Positions 8,730 through 17,586 are shown, numbered from the stretch's first letter. The stretch: DNA of 64,000 nucleotides from SG8-30 sp963695085 (GCA_963695085.1 CAVOFV010000001.1:124001-188000); one strand, 5' to 3'. Translations and numbers: made by a program. Notes: a model not told the origin generated them from the sequence alone.

Positions 8730-9311
8730 CTATGGATACAACAGCTGCGAGCGCCAGCCATCTGCGTCACGCTCGTACAGGGTCCGCTCGTGCAGCCGGA
8801 ACGGCCTCTGCTGCCAGAACTCGATGCACTCCGGCAGCACCCTGAATCCGGACCAGAATGGCGGGCGCGGCACGTCGAGCGTCGGGAACCGCAGCACCGT
8901 CTTTGCGACGCGCCTCTCCAGCTCGAAGCGGCCGGTCAGGGGCCGGGACTGCTTCGATGCCCACGCGCCAATCTGCGACTCGTGCGGCCGGCTCGCGAAA
9001 TAGGCGTCAGCCTCGCCGTCCGCGACCGGCTCCACCCGTCCCGCGATGCGCACCTGCCGCTGCAGGCTCTTCCAGTACAGGCACAAGGCCGCACGCGGGT
9101 TGTGCGCGAGGTCGGTGGCCTTGGGGCTGCCGAGGTTGGTGTAGAAGGTGAAACCACGCGCATCGATGCCGCGCACCAGCACCATGCGCACGGACGGCAC
9201 GCCGTCCGCACTGGCCGTCGCCAGGGCCGCGGCATCGGGATCGCAGGGTTCGCCGGCGCGCGCCTCGGCGAGCCAGGCCCTGACCTGTTCCACGGGGTCG
9301 ATTGCCGTCAT
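8730..9311 (-). CDS. pdxH: Pyridoxamine 5'-phosphate oxidase
   Basis: A 193-residue FMN enzyme that oxidises pyridoxamine or pyridoxine 5'-phosphate to pyridoxal 5'-phosphate, the last step of vitamin B6 synthesis and salvage. The sequence has the FMN-binding segment RMVLVRGID, GFTFYTNLGSPKA, then CLYWKSLQRQVRIAG and SRPHESQIGAWASKQS, followed by the C-terminal PNPOx dimerisation part ending in RLHERTLYERD-x-GW. The length matches the family. The open frame extends 51 codons further upstream, but that part is arginine-rich and shadow-like; the ATG at MTAIDPVEQ has a GGAG site in front. Several PLP enzymes are encoded nearby (lysAC, serC), but no operon is apparent. Confidence 0.93.
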   Translation of the reverse strand: MTAIDPVEQVRAWLAEARAGEPCDPDAAALATASADGVPSVRMVLVRGIDARGFTFYTNLGSPKATDLAHNPRAALCLYWKSLQRQVRIAGRVEPVADGEADAYFASRPHESQIGAWASKQSRPLTGRFELERRVAKTVLRFPTLDVPRPPFWSGFRVLPECIEFWQQRPFRLHERTLYERDADGWRSQLLYP

Positions 9312-9480
9312 CTGCGCTCCGCGTGCCGGGCCGGCAACTGCGCCGGTCGGTGCCGTAATTGTCCAGACAAAGCGTGGTGTATGCCAGCGGCGTGATGCAG
9401 GTCGCAGCGCGACACGGCTGCGCCACGCCCGGACCCGGCCGCAGGTCGCGGCCGGGCGCCGCATGCGTTGCAGGACCGCG

Positions 9481-10596
9481 TCAGGCTTTCGACAGGTCGA
9501 CGGCCTGGAACGGCAGGCCGAGGTCCTTGGCGACGGCTTCGTACGTCACCTTGCCGGCATGCACGTTGAGGCCGGCTGCAAACCCCTTGTCGCGCGACAG
9601 CGCCTCGCGCCAGCCAAGTCTGGCTAGCGCCTTGGCGAATGGCAGCGTGGCATTGGTCAGCGCAAAGGTGGACGTGCGCGGCACGGCGCCGGGCATGTTG
9701 GTCACGCAGTAATGGACCACGCCGTCCACGGTGTAGGTTGGTTCGGCATGCGTGGTCGGCCGGCTGGTTTCGAAACAGCCGCCCTGGTCAATGGAAATAT
9801 CGACCAGCACACCGCCCTTCTCCATCTGCGCCACCATGTCGCGCGTGACGAGCTTGGGCGCCGCGGCGCCGGTGACCAGCACCGCGCCAATCACGAGGTC
9901 CGCGTGGATGACCAGCCTTTCAATCGTCTCCGTTGTCGAATAGGCGGTGCGGACCGTGTTGCCGAACTGCGCATCGAGTTCGCGCAGCCGTTTCAGCGAC
10001 TTGTCCACGATCGTGACGTCCGCGCCCATGCCCACCGCCATCTGCGCCGCGTTGGTGCCGGCCACGCCGCCGCCGAGGATCACGACCCGCGCGGGCGGCA
10101 CGCCGGGCACGCCGCCGAGCAGCACGCCGAAGCCGCCGTAGGCCTTCTGCAATGCGGTCGCGCCGACCTGGATCGACATGCGCCCGGCCACTTCACTCAT
10201 CGGCGTCAGCAACGGCAGTGACCCGTCGAGCCCGACGACCGTCTCGTAGGCGATCGCGGTGCATCCCGACTTCACCAGTCCCTGCGCCTGCTTTGCGTCG
10301 GCCGCCAGGTGCAGGTAGGTGAACAGCACCTGGCCGTTGCGCAGCATGCCGCACTCGACCGGTTGCGGTTCCTTGACCTTGACGATCATCTCGGCCGCGT
10401 CGAACACGGCCTTGGCGTCCGGCAGGATCTTCGCGCCGGCCGCGACATAGGCCGCGTCCTCGATGCCGATGCCGACACCCGCCTGCGACTGCACGAAGAC
10501 CGCGTGGCCGTCGGCCACCAGCTCTCGCACGCCGGCCGGCACCAGCCCCACACGGTACTCATGAACCTTGATTTCCTTCGGGCAACCGATCTTCAT
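9481..10596 (-). CDS. ald: Alanine dehydrogenase
   Basis: A 371-residue NAD-dependent L-alanine dehydrogenase, which interconverts alanine with pyruvate and ammonia. It starts MKIGCPKEIKVHEYRVGL, has the substrate-binding region VKVKEPQP with the catalytic lysine, the catalytic histidine in FTYLHLAAD, and the Rossmann nucleotide site VVILGGGVAGTNAA. The length is typical. The start has a strong AAGGAGA site. It is transcribed divergently from an Lrp/AsnC regulator only 124 bases away, an arrangement in which the Lrp-type protein commonly activates the alanine dehydrogenase in response to alanine. The longer open frame upstream of this ATG overlaps the regulator and is not used. Confidence 0.95.
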   Translation of the reverse strand: MKIGCPKEIKVHEYRVGLVPAGVRELVADGHAVFVQSQAGVGIGIEDAAYVAAGAKILPDAKAVFDAAEMIVKVKEPQPVECGMLRNGQVLFTYLHLAADAKQAQGLVKSGCTAIAYETVVGLDGSLPLLTPMSEVAGRMSIQVGATALQKAYGGFGVLLGGVPGVPPARVVILGGGVAGTNAAQMAVGMGADVTIVDKSLKRLRELDAQFGNTVRTAYSTTETIERLVIHADLVIGAVLVTGAAAPKLVTRDMVAQMEKGGVLVDISIDQGGCFETSRPTTHAEPTYTVDGVVHYCVTNMPGAVPRTSTFALTNATLPFAKALARLGWREALSRDKGFAAGLNVHAGKVTYEAVAKDLGLPFQAVDLSKA

Positions 10597-10720
10597 GGCC
10601 TCTCCTTGCGGGTCCGGGTCTGCTGTTAACCGCTGAGCGTAGACGGTCGCGCCGGGCAAAGCCTTGCGTTCGGCCGGACGAGCGACCAATTTGTTGCAGA
10701 TTATTGCTCTCAACGGGCTG
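10597..10720. promoter_or_regulatory. Divergent control region between ald and lrp-like gene
   Basis: This 124-base region must hold the promoters of both divergent genes. It contains the AT-richest stretch of the neighbourhood (TTTGTTGCAGATTATTGC near 10690-10707), which reads as an imperfect palindrome around GCAGATTATTGC. Lrp-family proteins bind AT-rich imperfect palindromes, so this is a reasonable operator. No unambiguous -35/-10 pair was found by eye. Confidence 0.35.
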
Positions 10721-11197
10721 ATGGCCGAAGATGCTGCTTCTATGGATCATATTGACCGTTTGATCCTGCGCGAACTGCAGCGCAATTGCCGCCTGACAAA
10801 CGTCGAGCTGGCGCAACGTGTCAACCTGTCCGAGTCCGCGACCCTGCGCCGCGTTCGCGCGCTGGAGAGCGACGGCGTCATCAGCCAGTACGTCGCGCTG
10901 CTGAATGCGCAGAAAGCCGGCTTCCCGACCAACGTCTTCGTCAATATCACGCTGAACCGCCAGGACCACGACGACCTGCAGGCCTTCGAAGCGGCCGTCC
11001 GCAAGGTGCCGGAGGTCATGGAGTGCTACCTCATGACGGGAAGTTCCGACTACCTGTTGCGGGTCGTGTGCGGCGATGCGGCGGACTTCGAGCGGCTGCA
11101 CACCCAGCACCTCACCCGGCTGCCCGGCGTGGCTCGCGTGCAGTCCAGTTTTTCGCTGCGGGTGGTGCGCCGCAGCACCGAGCTGCCGATCGATTGA
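10721..11197 (+). CDS. Lrp/AsnC family transcriptional regulator
   Basis: A 158-residue regulator. The N-terminal winged helix-turn-helix (DRLILRELQRNCRLTNVELAQRVNLSESATLRRVRALE, about residues 10-50) is followed by the RAM/ACT-like sensing domain (VFVNITLNRQDHDDLQAFEAAV ... VMECYLMTGSSDYLLRVVCGDAADFERL). The GSSDYLL motif is the family's amino-acid response region. Its position, divergent from alanine dehydrogenase, suggests that it controls ald and itself in response to alanine or a related amino acid. Start choice: the ATG at 10721 gives a normal length; an ATG at 10742 directly before DHIDRLI is an alternative, and neither has a strong ribosome binding site. Confidence 0.9.
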   Translation: MAEDAASMDHIDRLILRELQRNCRLTNVELAQRVNLSESATLRRVRALESDGVISQYVALLNAQKAGFPTNVFVNITLNRQDHDDLQAFEAAVRKVPEVMECYLMTGSSDYLLRVVCGDAADFERLHTQHLTRLPGVARVQSSFSLRVVRRSTELPID

Positions 11198-11274
11198 GGG
11201 CCACGCGGTGCGGGGTGCGCACACCGACCGCAGGCCGCATACTGGCGGGGCGCACACGGACACGGGGACAGTTC

Positions 11275-12708
11275 ATGGCGGCGGAAGACATCGCGAACCT
11301 GGTCGGCAGCCGCGACAGCGCCGCGATGGACCGTGTGTTCGCGGCGCAGCGGCTCGCCTTCGCCGGCGAGATGTACCCGTCGCTCGTCCAGCGCCGCGCG
11401 CGGCTCGATAGGCTCGAGACGGCATTGCGCGCCCACGACGAGGCGATCCGCGACGCCATCTCGCAGGATTTCGGCAACCGGGCGCGCGAAGAAACCCTGC
11501 TGCTAGAGCAGTTCACGACGATCGAGGGACTCAAGTACGTGCGGGGCAACCTGCGCCGCTGGATGCGGCCCGAGCGACGCCGCGTGGCCTGGTGGAGCCT
11601 GCCCGGCCGCGCCCGCGTGCTGTGCCAGCCGCTCGGCGTGGTCGGCGTGATCGTGCCGTGGAACTACCCGCTGTTCCTGGCGGCCTCGCCGCTGGTCGCG
11701 GCGCTCGGCGCCGGCAACCGCGTCATGGTCAAGATGTCGGAAGCCACGCCGCGCTTCGGCGAACTGTTTGCGCAACTGATTGGCGGGGCATTCGCCAAGG
11801 ACGAGGTCTGCGTGTTCAACGGCGAGGTCGAGGTGGCCCGGCACTTCGCATCGCTGCCCTTCGACCACCTGTTGTTCACCGGTTCGACACAGGTCGGTCG
11901 GCAGGTCATGAAGGCCGCCGCCGAGAATCTGACCCCCGTCACGCTCGAGCTGGGCGGCAAGTCGCCAGCGATCATCACCGAGGACTTCGACCTCGAGGAG
12001 TCGGCCCGTCGCATCATGTTCGGCAAGCTGACCAACGCCGGCCAGACCTGCATCGCGCCCGACTACGTGCTGGTGCCGGCGGGCCGCGTCGACGACTTCG
12101 TTGCCGCCTGCCGCAAGGCCGCACACGACTTCTATCCCAGCCTGGCCGACAACGCGCAGTACACGTCAGTGGTCAACGCGCGGCAGTTCGCGCGCTTGCA
12201 GGGCTACCTCGAGGACGCGCGCGCACAGGGGGCCACCGTCCATGCCCTGCATGACGATGCGACAGTGGCGGAATCGCGTCGCCTGTCGCCGGTCGCGCTG
12301 ACCGGGGTGAACGACGGCATGCGCGTCATGCGGGAAGAGATTTTCGGGCCGATCCTGCCGGTCGTGCCGTATGCGGGGCTGGACGAGGCGATCCGCTACA
12401 TCAATGCGCGGCCGCGGCCGCTGGCCTTGTATTACTTTGGGGGCAGCGAGGCGCGGGAACGGGTGCTGCGCGAGACGATTTCCGGCGGTGTGACGGTCAA
12501 CAACACGTTGTTCCATGTCGCGCAGGGCGACCTGCCCTTCGGCGGTGTCGGGCCGAGCGGCATGGGTCACTACCACGGCCGCGAAGGCTTCCGCACTTTC
12601 TCCAAGCCGAAGGGGATCTACTACGACGGCCGGCTCAGCGGCTCCGTGCTGCTGCGACCGCCCTTTGGCAGGTTGTTCCGCTGGATGCTCAGGCTGCTGT
12701 ACCGCTGA
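11275..12708 (+). CDS. Coniferyl-aldehyde dehydrogenase-like enzyme
   Basis: A 477-residue class of aldehyde dehydrogenase typical of CalB and the bacterial relatives of fatty aldehyde dehydrogenase. It shows VIVPWNYPLFLAASPLVAAL (cofactor region), the glutamate in ELGGKSPAIITEDFD, the catalytic cysteine in NAGQTCIAPDYVLVP and the ending PFGGVGPSGMGHYHGREGFRTFS, followed by a hydrophobic-basic tail (LFRWMLRLLYR). Such enzymes oxidise coniferyl or long-chain aldehydes to acids. The C-terminal tail could give membrane association. The open frame continues upstream through the Lrp-like gene in another frame, which is a GC-rich shadow; the start is the ATG before AAEDIANLVG. It lies 77 bases after the regulator on the same strand and might be part of its regulon. 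Confidence 0.87.
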   Translation: MAAEDIANLVGSRDSAAMDRVFAAQRLAFAGEMYPSLVQRRARLDRLETALRAHDEAIRDAISQDFGNRAREETLLLEQFTTIEGLKYVRGNLRRWMRPERRRVAWWSLPGRARVLCQPLGVVGVIVPWNYPLFLAASPLVAALGAGNRVMVKMSEATPRFGELFAQLIGGAFAKDEVCVFNGEVEVARHFASLPFDHLLFTGSTQVGRQVMKAAAENLTPVTLELGGKSPAIITEDFDLEESARRIMFGKLTNAGQTCIAPDYVLVPAGRVDDFVAACRKAAHDFYPSLADNAQYTSVVNARQFARLQGYLEDARAQGATVHALHDDATVAESRRLSPVALTGVNDGMRVMREEIFGPILPVVPYAGLDEAIRYINARPRPLALYYFGGSEARERVLRETISGGVTVNNTLFHVAQGDLPFGGVGPSGMGHYHGREGFRTFSKPKGIYYDGRLSGSVLLRPPFGRLFRWMLRLLYR

Positions 12709-12750
12709 TCGTCCGGCAGCACGCCGCCGGGGGACGGAACGGCCGCCGCA

Positions 12751-12834
12751 TCAGCCGCCGCGACGCCCGCGCAGCAGGCGCCATACGGCGAATGCCAGTG
12801 CCACCAGGATGACGAGCTGGATGAATCGAGCCAT
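12751..12834 (-). CDS. 27-residue single-pass membrane microprotein
   Basis: A possible translated microprotein of 27 residues: a short start, one hydrophobic helix (FIQLVILVALAFAVWRLL) and a basic glycine tail (RGRRGG). Its ATG overlaps the stop codon of the protoporphyrinogen oxidase as ATGA, the usual sign of translational coupling, and no other gene occupies these bases. The look (start, hydrophobic helix, W-R, basic tail) recalls the N-terminus of the PP0621 family, which normally continues with a cysteine-bearing part; here the reading frame stops right after the helix. It could be a remnant of that family or a genuine small membrane protein. No function is proposed. Confidence 0.5.
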   Translation of the reverse strand: MARFIQLVILVALAFAVWRLLRGRRGG

Positions 12835-14165
12835 CAGGCCTCCGCGCTGATCCGTTGTGCGAGTTCGCGGCCGTTGCGGACACAGTCGTTCATGGCGATG
12901 CCATGATACGCGTTGCAGACGAAGTGCAGTCCGGGCAGCCGTGCCGCACGCTCGAAGATAGCGCCCACCCGTCCGAGGTGACCCACGACGTAACTCGGAA
13001 TGCCGCGCTCCCAGCGCCGTACGAAGGTCACGTCCGGTTCGGCCGTGACGCCCATCGTCGAGGCGAGCCCCGCGCGCGCCGTCGCCACCAGCCCCGCCTC
13101 GTCCTGGTCCACCAGCTCCGGGTTGCGCTGGCCGCCGATCATGACCCGCACGCACTTGCAACCGGCCGGCGCGCGATCCGGGAAGATGCTCGAGTCCCAC
13201 AGCACGCCCAGCACGGGCTGCCGCGAGGCCGTCGTGGTCAGCAGGCCGAAGCCGTCGAGCGGGTGCTGCAGAGCACGGTAGCCGAAGCCGACGACGGCAA
13301 TGGGCGTGTGTTCGATGCGGCCGAGCAGTGCGGACAGTTCCGCATCGGATTCGCGGAACATCGACGCCGCCGCATGCGGCTGCGCTGCGACGATCACCCT
13401 GTCGTAGCCGGCCGACCCGCCTGTGGATTCGACGCGCCAGCGCGCGCCGTCGCGCGCGATGGCGGTCACCGCCTCGCCCAGCCGCCATTCGGCGCGGATC
13501 GTGCGATGCAGGTGCTCGGCGAACGTGCCCAGCCCGCCGCGGAAGCTCATCAGCACGCCGCCCGGGCCGGCCCCCTTCTTGCGCCGCGCCAGCATGCCGC
13601 GGAACAGGCCGCCATGCTGCTGCTCGAGTTCGACCACCAGCGGGAACGCCGCCCTGACCGACACCTTGGCGGGCGTCGTGCCATAGATGCCCGCCGTCAT
13701 CGCGTCCAGGAACACGTCCGTCAGGCCCTTGCCGACGCGCCGGTAGCCGAACTCCTGCAACGTCTCGTCGGCCCCGTCGCGCCGCGGCGGCACGAACAGC
13801 TCGCCCAGTACGCGCAACTTCTGGCGGCCCGTGAGCAGGCGTGTCTTCAGGAACGCCGGCGGCGACTCGGGCAGCGCATGCAGCGAGCCGTCGAAGATGA
13901 AGCGCCGGCGCGCCGCATCCGAGCTTGGCATGAGCAAGGCCTGCGCGCCGCTGTCATTCACCAGCTGCAGGCTGTCCGGCTTGTTGGTGAGGAAGCCGTT
14001 GCCGCCACCCTCGAACAGGAATCCATTGACGTCCACCGTATTGATGGTGCCGCCCGCCCGGGGCGCGGCATCGAGGATCGTGAGTTCCCAGTCAGGCCGG
14101 GCACGGCCGAGGTAGAAGGCGGTGGCGAGGCCGCTGATGCCGGCCCCTGCGATGGCGATGCGCAT
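12834..14165 (-). CDS. hemG: Oxygen-dependent protoporphyrinogen oxidase
   Basis: A 443-residue FAD enzyme of the HemG/HemY type that oxidises protoporphyrinogen IX to protoporphyrin IX in heme synthesis. The N-terminus has the dinucleotide-binding motif AGAGISGLATAFYLGR and the substrate/FAD region APRAGGTINT-x5-F-L-F-E-G-G-G-N-G. The C-terminus ends with the FAD-contact segment GLHFVCNAYHGIAMNDCVRNGRELA. The length is right for the family. The start is the ATG at MRIAIAGAG. It is divergent from the S9 peptidase. Its stop overlaps the start of a 27-residue membrane microprotein. The name hemY is used in some genomes for the same enzyme. Confidence 0.9.
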   Translation of the reverse strand: MRIAIAGAGISGLATAFYLGRARPDWELTILDAAPRAGGTINTVDVNGFLFEGGGNGFLTNKPDSLQLVNDSGAQALLMPSSDAARRRFIFDGSLHALPESPPAFLKTRLLTGRQKLRVLGELFVPPRRDGADETLQEFGYRRVGKGLTDVFLDAMTAGIYGTTPAKVSVRAAFPLVVELEQQHGGLFRGMLARRKKGAGPGGVLMSFRGGLGTFAEHLHRTIRAEWRLGEAVTAIARDGARWRVESTGGSAGYDRVIVAAQPHAAASMFRESDAELSALLGRIEHTPIAVVGFGYRALQHPLDGFGLLTTTASRQPVLGVLWDSSIFPDRAPAGCKCVRVMIGGQRNPELVDQDEAGLVATARAGLASTMGVTAEPDVTFVRRWERGIPSYVVGHLGRVGAIFERAARLPGLHFVCNAYHGIAMNDCVRNGRELAQRISAEA

Positions 14166-14396
14166 GGCAGCAAGTCTATCGCCGCAAGCCAGCCTCGTCT
14201 GCTGCGATGCGTCGCAAAGCACCACTGGGTGGATTGCGCCGCAGTTCTACCACCCAAGTTACCCGCCGCCGCTCGTGCCGCAGGCTCAATCTAGTGCACT
14301 TGAGAATCGATCCTCGCTTGCAACATGATCGGCTGGCGTAGGACCATTTGGCGCGCGGCAAGGGGACCTGAGGCAACATCCAGATTGGGTGCAAGT

Positions 14397-16412
14397 ATGA
14401 CGACAATTGCGTCAAGGTCGAACCGGTTTACAGCAAAGTGCTGCGCCATTCTGGCGGTAGGACTCTGTGGTAGTAGCGCCGCCGCCGAGGCGCCACCGCC
14501 GGCCGCGGCCTTCGCGCGACTGCCCGATCTGGCCATGGTGCGGTTGACCCCTGACGGCAAGACGGTTGCCTTTGCAGGCTACCGCGGCGGCAAGAGGCTG
14601 GTATCCATCGTTGATCTCAGCACGGGGAACTACCTGCGCGAACTTCTGCCCGACTCCGAACTCAAGCTGCGCGACCTCAATTGGGCGGACAACCGGACAC
14701 TGCTGATGACCATCAGCAAGACACTCTCGGTCAATGCCGATGTCAGGGCCAGGCGGAAATACGAGTTTTCCCGCATCGTCGCCGTCGACACTGACGGTGG
14801 CGGGCAACGCATCCTGCTGATGACCCAACCAAACCGGCAATTGGTGACGGGTGCGGAACTCCTGCGCACGCAGACTGGTCGGCCAGAGACGGTCATCATG
14901 TCCTCCTGGAACTACCTGGCGGTGAAGCAGAAGGACGCCACCGGCTCACGTCTTGCCGGAGGACGTAAAGACGCGGGCTGGCTGTACTCCTTATTCGAGG
15001 TCAGTAGTCGGACCGGGATCGGCAGGGCTCTGGAGGCGGGGACGCCATTCACGCTGAGATGGGTCGTCGATGGCCAGGGCCGCGCCGTCGGCCGCAGCGA
15101 CTGGAATCCCTCTGACCGGGACTTCCAAGTCGTGGCCAACAGCGGCGGCAAGTGGAAGGCGGTTTACTCTTCGAATAGTCCGGACGAGCTGCAGCCGGAA
15201 GGACTGACGGCTGACAAGAGCGCGCTGGTGGCGCTCGGGACACGGGGCGGGGACCGGATTCGAGCCTGGCGGATCCCGCTGGATGGCAGCGAAATCACCC
15301 TGATGTTCGACGGCAACGAGGACGTTGAACGGATGGTCGAGGATCGCTTCACCGGCGCGCCAGCTGGTTTTCGCCTGGGCGGCCTCGAGCCGACGATCCA
15401 TTGGCTGGACCCGAAACTCGAGGCCATCCAGACGACCATCGGACGCGCATTCCCGAACAAGATCGTCGAGATTTACGACCGCTCGCAGGACTACGGTCGC
15501 ATTCTGGCGCGTGTCGAGGGGGCGTCCAGCCCGCCGGCCTATTATCTGATCGACCTTGCCAAAGGCACGGCCGATATGGTCGGCGAGGCGTATCCGGAGT
15601 TGGCGGCGGCGACGCTGGGAACGTACCGCGCCATTTACTACAAGGCGCGGGACGGTGTCACCATCCCGGCTTACCTGACCCTGCCACCTGGCCGGGAACC
15701 GCCAGGGCTGCCGCTCGTCGTGCTGCCGCACGGCGGCCCGCAATCAAGGGACGACTCAGGATTCGACTGGTGGGCCCAGTTCATCGCCACACGCGGTTAT
15801 GCAGTGTTGCAGCCGCAGTTTCGTGGCTCAACAGGATTCGGCGCTGATCTGCAGCGCGCCGGCACCCGGGAATGGGGGCGCGCCATGCAAGACGACATCA
15901 CCGACGGCGTTCAGTCCCTGGTCGATGAGCAGATCGTGGACGGCTCCCGCGTATGCATCGTCGGCTCGAGTTACGGCGGTTATGCCGCGCTTGCGGGTGC
16001 TGCGTTCACGCCGGACCAGTTTGCGTGTGCCGCCAGCATCAATGGCATCGCCGATCTCCCCAGCCTGCAGGGGTACATCCGGCATCGATCTGGCGATGAG
16101 TCCGATGAACTGGCGGCCTGGCAGGAACTGGTCGGCCGCCGGTACGACGACGATTTGGATGCCGCCTCGCCGGCTCGTTCCGTGCAGAGTATCCGCGTAC
16201 CGATCCTGCTGATCCACGGCACAGACGACACTCGCGTCCCGTTCAGCCAGTCTGAGAGTTTCGCGAAGCTGCTCAAGCAGCATGGCAAGCCTCACACCCT
16301 GGTCAAGCTGCAGGGCGAGGATCATTGGTTGTCGACCAGCAGCTCACGGATCGAGGCGATGCAGGCGCTCGAAGGATTTCTTGCGGCGCATCTTCAGGCG
16401 AAGACGCCATAA
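14397..16412 (+). CDS. Exported S9 family (prolyl oligopeptidase-like) peptidase
   Basis: A 671-residue serine peptidase of family S9, probably periplasmic. Residues 1-30 form a signal peptide (basic start, CCAILAVGLCGSSAAAEA). Residues about 40-400 form a beta-propeller-like part with a TolB-like start (LPDLAMVRLTPDGKTVAFAG). The alpha/beta hydrolase domain follows: oxyanion region LPHGGPQSRDDSGFDWWAQF, the nucleophile Ser525 in GSSYGG, Asp611 in HGTDDTRVPF and His643 in GEDHWLS. All three catalytic residues are present. Such enzymes cleave short peptides after various residues. The ATG has only a weak ribosome binding site, and a start 24 codons earlier is possible. Divergent from hemG; not part of an operon. 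Confidence 0.9.
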   Translation: MTTIASRSNRFTAKCCAILAVGLCGSSAAAEAPPPAAAFARLPDLAMVRLTPDGKTVAFAGYRGGKRLVSIVDLSTGNYLRELLPDSELKLRDLNWADNRTLLMTISKTLSVNADVRARRKYEFSRIVAVDTDGGGQRILLMTQPNRQLVTGAELLRTQTGRPETVIMSSWNYLAVKQKDATGSRLAGGRKDAGWLYSLFEVSSRTGIGRALEAGTPFTLRWVVDGQGRAVGRSDWNPSDRDFQVVANSGGKWKAVYSSNSPDELQPEGLTADKSALVALGTRGGDRIRAWRIPLDGSEITLMFDGNEDVERMVEDRFTGAPAGFRLGGLEPTIHWLDPKLEAIQTTIGRAFPNKIVEIYDRSQDYGRILARVEGASSPPAYYLIDLAKGTADMVGEAYPELAAATLGTYRAIYYKARDGVTIPAYLTLPPGREPPGLPLVVLPHGGPQSRDDSGFDWWAQFIATRGYAVLQPQFRGSTGFGADLQRAGTREWGRAMQDDITDGVQSLVDEQIVDGSRVCIVGSSYGGYAALAGAAFTPDQFACAASINGIADLPSLQGYIRHRSGDESDELAAWQELVGRRYDDDLDAASPARSVQSIRVPILLIHGTDDTRVPFSQSESFAKLLKQHGKPHTLVKLQGEDHWLSTSSSRIEAMQALEGFLAAHLQAKTP

Positions 16413-16534
16413 ACCCGCGAGGACGAATGGGGCCTAGACCCGGGTGCGACGGTCTGCGCTGAACCGTGACGATTTGTAGCGACTGTCGGCGGCCCGGCCG
16501 CATGGTAGTTACGGCCTACCCGGCTAGTGCTCTA

Positions 16535-16657
16535 TTACTGCCCCGGTCGGCATTGTGACGGGCGATACTTTGCCAGCAACGTCCCGCCGGTGCAGTTCCA
16601 GCGGATACCGCCGTCCTCGGTTTTATATGCCGTGACGACAACTGTTGCGTCATCGAG
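16535..16657 (-). pseudogene. Remnant of a type IV pilin gene (C-terminal end only)
   Basis: On the minus strand a frame that ends with TAA at 16535-16537 reads DDATVVVTAYKTEDGGIRW, then NCTGGTLLAKYRPSQCRPGQ. The pattern G-x-I-x-W-x-C-x-G-G-T-L-x-A-K-Y-R-P-x-x-C-R at the extreme C-terminus is that of the disulfide loop of type IVa major pilins. Upstream the frame shows no prepilin leader and no hydrophobic N-terminal helix, and similarity stops near 16660, so only about 40 codons survive. The rest appears to have been replaced by the region with IS-like repeats next to tRNA-Pro. No intact pilin gene is in the window. Confidence 0.5.
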
Positions 16658-16729
16658 CTGATCGTGGTCGCTGCGCAGCGTCGAGTGCGGGCGCGTCGAA
16701 TGTGTCCCGAACCCCCTCGATGCATAGGC

Positions 16730-16779
16730 GTTACCTATGCCTCCGGTATAAAACGTTACCTATCTGACCGGAACAGACC
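16730..16779. repeat. Two tandem 25-base IS-end-like repeats
   Basis: Two direct repeats with a 25-base period, starting at 16730 and 16755, share the core GTTACCTAT-n4-CCGG. Preceding bases (ATAGGCGTTACCTATGCC) also form a small palindrome around TAGGC-GTTACCTA. Repeats with the text 'GTTACCTATnnnnCCGG' are, from memory, frequent at the termini of certain IS481/IS21-like insertion sequences. No transposase is present within the 377-base gap, so this would be a terminal remnant. It ends only about 11 bases before the 3' end of tRNA-Pro. Confidence 0.5.
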
Positions 16780-16788
16780 CTGGTTTGA

Positions 16789-16866
<78 letters not shown>

Positions 16867-16949
16867 ACCGGAGAGAACAGACGGCGCGGTGGGGTTCGTT
16901 CCGCGCTCGCGTCAGATGATAGCCGATGACCGGCTGCAATGCCGCTGCC

Positions 16950-17306
16950 TCAGCGGCGCAGCATCTTCAGGACCTCTTCCAGCTCCGCCCGCACCTGCCG
17001 GATCACCTGCTGGCTCTGCGTGACGTCCTCGCGGGCCTCGTCGCCCTCTAGCCGGTTGCGCGCCCCGCCGATGGTGAAGCCCTCGTCGTAGAGCAACGCG
17101 CGTATCTGGCGGATGACCATGACGTCCTGGCGCTGGTAGTAGCGCCGGTTGCCGCGTCGCTTGACCGGCTTGAGCTGCGGGAACTCCTGTTCCCAGTACC
17201 GCAGCACGTGCGGCTTCACGCCGCACAACTCGCTCACCTCGCCGATCGTGAAGTAGCGCTTCGCGGGAATCGGCGGCAGTTCGTTATTGTGGCTTGGTTC
17301 CAGCAT
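16950..17306 (-). CDS. MerR family transcriptional regulator
   Basis: A 118-residue DNA-binding protein. The MerR-type helix-turn-helix is clear: RYFTIGEVSELCGVKPHVLRYWEQEFPQL at about residues 17-45, then the wing KRRGNRRYYQRQDV and the start of the dimer helix. The remainder is a short coiled-coil-like helix (QSQQVIRQVRAELEEVLKMLR) without a metal or drug-binding domain. A MerR protein of this type directly after ihfA is a conserved gammaproteobacterial arrangement; the target genes are unknown. The start overlaps the end of ihfA by 23 bases, which suggests translational coupling. Confidence 0.9.
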   Translation of the reverse strand: MLEPSHNNELPPIPAKRYFTIGEVSELCGVKPHVLRYWEQEFPQLKPVKRRGNRRYYQRQDVMVIRQIRALLYDEGFTIGGARNRLEGDEAREDVTQSQQVIRQVRAELEEVLKMLRR

Positions 17307-17586
17307 AAGCCTCGACCCTGGCCTTCAGCTTCTGGCCGGGACGGAAAGTGACGACCCGTCGCGCGGAAATCGGAATTTCTTCACCGGTCTTCGGGTTGCG
17401 GCCCGGACGCTGGTTCTTGTCGCGCAGGTCGAAGTTACCAAAGCCCGACAGCTTCACCTGCTCGCCGGTGGCGAGCGCCGCACGGATTTCCTCGAAGTAC
17501 AGGTCGACGAGTTCGCGCGCCTCGCGCTTGTTGAGCCCGAGTTGGTTGAACAGCGCCTCTGCGATTTCCGCTTTGGTCAAGGCCAT
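17284..17586 (-). CDS. ihfA: Integration host factor subunit alpha
   Basis: A 100-residue subunit of the heterodimeric DNA-bending protein IHF, which shapes nucleoid DNA, promoters, recombination sites and replication origins. The sequence starts MALTKAEIAEALFNQLGL, has the GFGNFDLRDKNQRPGRNPKTGEEIPI beta-arm with the intercalating proline region, and ends RRVVTFRPGQKLKARVE. The length is typical. It lies 5 bases after pheT on the same strand, as in most Gammaproteobacteria. Its partner ihfB is in the window at 38936-39238. Confidence 0.97.
   Translation of the reverse strand: MALTKAEIAEALFNQLGLNKREARELVDLYFEEIRAALATGEQVKLSGFGNFDLRDKNQRPGRNPKTGEEIPISARRVVTFRPGQKLKARVEAYAGTKPQ

Noticed and set aside
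10786..11274. N-terminal extension of the coniferyl-aldehyde dehydrogenase frame
   Set aside because: It lies in another frame of the Lrp-like gene, is rich in Arg/Pro/Ala, and the enzyme's conserved part begins after the ATG at 11275.
16867..16949. Separate promoter for tRNA-Pro
   Set aside because: No convincing -35/-10 pair was found; the tRNA may be read through from the merR gene.
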